The translations under genes and the position numbers were made by a program. DNA of 18,992 bases. Origin: an uncultured Blautia sp. Its GTDB lineage: Bacteria; Bacillota; Clostridia; Lachnospirales; Lachnospiraceae. The notes beneath the pieces were generated by a model, which searched no databases, was not told the DNA's origin, and was given only the letters and a program-made list of their open reading frames with translations. The stretch lies in contig CAAFRY010000118.1 in assembly GCA_900765525.1 (NCBI GenBank), positions 1 through 18,992 of the forward strand. Direction: 5' to 3'. Below are positions 17,174 through 18,992 of this stretch, one piece after another. The first letter of the stretch is position 1. Each line of letters starts with the position of its first letter.

Positions 17174-18184
17174 ATGAGTTCAGCAAAAGAGATTTTATTG
17201 GAGCTGTTGAAGAAGGATGGCAGGCCACAGCGGTTGTTGAAACAGTATGAACCTTTTGAGCAAATGATGACGGACCCTATAAACCAGTTTTGCAGAGGCA
17301 ACAGAAAAAAAGGAGTAACTTCCTATGATAAATGGGGAACATGTATTCTATTCCCGGAGGACGCTCCCGGGCCTATGCCCCATGTAACGGAGGAGAACAA
17401 GGTCTGTCCGGATGTGACAGAGTGGAGAAAATATGTAAAAGTGCCGGATTTGAAAGCTAATTGTAGTCAGGGCTGGGAGGAAGTTCGTAAGCTTCAGGAG
17501 GAAATCAGGGCCAGAGGAAATTTGGCTATGGCCTTTATGGGAACAGGGATTTTTGAGCAATGCCATTACCTTATGGGATTCGAGGATGCGCTGATGAATC
17601 TGCTGGCGGAACCGGAGTCTATGCATGAGCTGGTGGATGCTATTGGGGAATACCGTTTTACATATGCTAAGCTGTTGGTAGATAATCTGCATCCGGATGT
17701 AATCCTTTCCCATGACGACTGGGGCTCCAAGACCAGCCTGTTTATGAGCCCGGATACCTGGAGAGAGTATTTTAAGGAGCATTACCGGAGAATTTACAGT
17801 TATATGAAAGAAAATGGCGTGATTGTCATGCACCATGCAGATTCTTTTTTGGAACCTATTGTGGAGGATATGGCAGAAATCGGAGTGGATATTTGGCAGG
17901 GAGTGCTTCCCAGTAATGATATACCCAAAATGCAGAAGGTGCTGGATGGCAGAATGGTACTGATGGGCGGTATTGATGCGGCTATTGTGGACAGAGTTAA
18001 TTCTACGGAAGAGGAAATCCGCAGAGAAGTAAGAAGGGCCTGCGATGAATATGCACCGGGAGGGCATTTTATTCCCTGTCTTACCTATGGGGGAAAAGAT
18101 TTTGCTATTTATCCCAATGTAGATAAAACTATTGATGACGAAATCCGATGCTTCAATAAAGAACACTATGGCTGTGCGGAATGA
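17174..18184 (+). CDS. URO-D / MtaA-like family protein (putative corrinoid-linked methyltransferase)
   Basis: A 336-residue cytosolic TIM-barrel protein of the uroporphyrinogen-decarboxylase family. The upstream in-frame ATG at 17132 is not preferred because GAGGAGG (17161-17167) sits six nt before the ATG at 17174. Anaerobes use such proteins mostly to move methyl groups between corrinoid proteins and other acceptors, rather than for haem synthesis. Visible family landmarks: MGTGIFEQ (~122-129), SHDDWGSKTSLFMSP (~179-193), VIVMHHADSF (~217-225), EIGVDIWQGV (~235-244), MGGID (~264-268) and GGHFIPCLTYGG (~296-307). MtaA-type enzymes bind zinc with His-x-Cys plus a later Cys; here the first site reads HHADS, so the first Cys is Ala222, while C302 remains. 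No corrinoid protein, activator or other methyltransferase lies in the window. True uroporphyrinogen decarboxylase function is unlikely without other haem genes. Family sure, reaction unknown. Confidence 0.85.
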   Translation: MSSAKEILLELLKKDGRPQRLLKQYEPFEQMMTDPINQFCRGNRKKGVTSYDKWGTCILFPEDAPGPMPHVTEENKVCPDVTEWRKYVKVPDLKANCSQGWEEVRKLQEEIRARGNLAMAFMGTGIFEQCHYLMGFEDALMNLLAEPESMHELVDAIGEYRFTYAKLLVDNLHPDVILSHDDWGSKTSLFMSPDTWREYFKEHYRRIYSYMKENGVIVMHHADSFLEPIVEDMAEIGVDIWQGVLPSNDIPKMQKVLDGRMVLMGGIDAAIVDRVNSTEEEIRREVRRACDEYAPGGHFIPCLTYGGKDFAIYPNVDKTIDDEIRCFNKEHYGCAE

Positions 18185-18196
18185 GAAAAGGTAGGA

Positions 18197-18248
18197 AAAA
18201 TCCGGTACGCTGCAGAGTTTAGTGTACCGGATTTTCCGGATTACCGGA
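18197..18248 (+). terminator. Probable terminator hairpin after the URO-D gene
   Basis: A perfect 12-bp stem starts 12 nt after the stop codon: AAAATCCGGTAC (18197-18208) pairs with GTACCGGATTTT (18224-18235) across a 15-nt loop. The T run is only four long and is part of the stem, which is weaker than a classical terminator. A second small inverted repeat, TCCGG-ATTA-CCGGA (18235-18248), overlaps its end. The position after a stand-alone gene supports termination. Confidence 0.65.
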
Positions 18249-18592
18249 GGGTAGACGGGAAAATTCTTGAAAAGCCTGACACAATGTGGTATGCTTCTTC
18301 CATACCTTCAGTGTACAAGGAACCAAACGGCCGGAACGGCTGAATATGCAATTCTGCTGCGTTACTTTCAATCGGTGTACGTCCAGTGTGCCTCATTCAA
18401 ATGTCTTGCAGAAATTGATTTCTATTTATTCTATTTTTCTAAGGCAATTCGCCTATTATTTCCAGGATGAAACAAAAAAAAGACAAGAATAGGGGGGGAT
18501 GTGTATGGGGAGTTCTCTCTCGATTTTCTAGTTTAGAATTTTTAGTTTAGAGTGTAAAAAAACTGCTGGTATGATAAAATAAAGGAGAAGTT
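18249..18592. other. Non-coding gap with small hairpins and a short direct repeat
   Basis: No gene could be supported here; short open frames lack ribosome binding sites or recognisable products. Structures seen: a perfect hairpin GGTATG-CTTCTTC-CATACC (18288-18306), a second hairpin CGGCCG-GAA-CGGCTG with one G-T pair (18328-18342), AGGC-AATTC-GCCT (18442-18454), and two copies of TAGTTTAGA 14 nt apart (18529-18537 and 18543-18551) just before the next gene. The stretch from ~18390 to 18592 is AT-rich. It could hold an unrecognised small RNA, a regulatory leader or a decayed gene. Confidence 0.4.
18567..18575 (+). promoter_or_regulatory. Possible extended -10 promoter of the Rpn-like gene
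   Basis: TGGTATGAT contains TATGAT (five of six bases of the -10 consensus) preceded by an extended -10 TG. There is no good -35 (TTAGAG at 18547-18552 is the best placed). Transcription would start around 18582, almost at the Shine-Dalgarno AAAGGAG, giving a leader of only about 11 nt, so this call is tentative. Confidence 0.35.
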
Positions 18593-18992
18593 ATGGATAA
18601 AAAATTAAATATTGTGCCGCTGAAGGATTTAAACCTTACAGACCGTTTCCTTTTTGACGAGGTTATGGAGGATAAGCAGACTCACCGGGATGTGCTGGAA
18701 ATCATATTTCAAAGAGAGATTCCCCTTCTGGAAGAGAATGAGACGGAAAAAGAGTTGCGGGTTTCTCCTCTGAGCCGTTCCATCCGCATGGACGTCTTTG
18801 CCATAGATGAAGAAGATAAGGTATATAATACAGAAATGCAGCAGAAAAAAAGAAACGATTTAGCAAAAAGGAGCCGGTATTACCAGTCCATGATAGATAC
18901 CAGTCTCTTGGAGCCGGGAATACCCAGCTATAACTTATTGAAGGACTCCTACATCATTATGATAACGCCCTTTGATTTGTTCGGCTATGGAA
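18593..18992 (+). CDS. Rpn-family PD-(D/E)XK nuclease / PDDEXK_2 protein, 3' end outside window
   Basis: The first 133 codons are visible; the gene runs off the window. The ATG at 18593 follows AAAGGAG (18581-18587) at a good spacing. The N-terminal LNLTDRFLFDEVMEDKQ segment, then IRMDVFAIDEEDKVYNTEMQ (D67, E81 and Q83), then AKRSRYYQSMID and YIIMITPFDLFG are typical of the Rpn/PDDEXK_2 family, in which D...E-x-Q is the nuclease active site. Some members were named putative transposases; Rpn proteins of Escherichia coli are DNA endonucleases that promote RecA-independent recombination, and some act in phage defence. In Lachnospiraceae these genes usually occur in many scattered copies. The active-site residues are intact as far as seen; completeness of the gene is unknown. 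Confidence 0.85.
   Translation, partial: MDKKLNIVPLKDLNLTDRFLFDEVMEDKQTHRDVLEIIFQREIPLLEENETEKELRVSPLSRSIRMDVFAIDEEDKVYNTEMQQKKRNDLAKRSRYYQSMIDTSLLEPGIPSYNLLKDSYIIMITPFDLFGYG

Noticed and set aside
18267..18492. Two overlapping short frames in the gap before the Rpn-like gene
   Set aside because: No Shine-Dalgarno sequence, no recognisable domain, and they cross the hairpins; treated as non-coding.
18499..18531. A 10-codon frame after a G-rich stretch (AGGGGGGG) that could be a leader peptide
   Set aside because: The spacing from the G run is too short, the peptide has no run of regulatory codons, and no attenuator hairpin follows.

Overview
The window looks like chromosomal DNA of a gut-type Gram-positive anaerobe, most likely a Lachnospiraceae member of the Clostridia. 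This is inferred from moderate G+C with strong AGGAGG-type ribosome binding sites, a very large sortase-type surface protein built of Spy0128/FctA-like domains, MATE exporters in tandem, a solitary URO-D-family protein and a PD-(D/E)XK 'Rpn' protein. No rRNA, tRNA, CRISPR array or insertion-sequence end was seen. All genes read on the + strand.

Layout. (1) 26-979: a complete tyrosine recombinase. (2) 1052-13933: one uninterrupted gene for a 4293-residue cell-wall-anchored protein, two thirds of the window. It has a signal peptide, a von Willebrand factor A (VWA) domain with a complete MIDAS, about 23 tandem Ig-like pilin domains that each keep the Lys/Glu/Asn set expected for an internal isopeptide bond, and a C-terminal sorting signal of the unusual form VKTGD + membrane helix + RRRKRR. 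Repeat 21 is split by about 130 residues of disordered sequence that contains no aromatic residue. A palindrome and a strong intrinsic terminator follow. (3) 14200-17029: two MATE-family exporters of different subtypes, both starting with GTG, probably one transcription unit. (4) 17174-18184: a URO-D/MtaA-like protein behind a near-consensus sigma-A promoter; it lacks the Cys of the usual His-x-Cys zinc motif. (5) 18185-18592: a hairpin and a non-coding stretch. (6) 18593 to the end: the 5' part of an Rpn/PDDEXK_2-family gene cut by the window edge.

How the parts may relate. The recombinase and the giant adhesin are 72 bp apart with no convincing terminator between them, so a locus-specific role of the recombinase (phase variation or mobility) is possible but unproven. 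The giant protein is best read as a single-chain analogue of a pilus: a VWA tip on a covalently cross-linked stalk. No sortase lies in the window, so anchoring must depend on an enzyme encoded elsewhere. The MATE pair, the URO-D protein and the Rpn protein look like separate units with no clear functional link to the adhesin. The most interesting part is the giant adhesin with its mosaic repeat order, its disordered insertion and its neighbouring recombinase.
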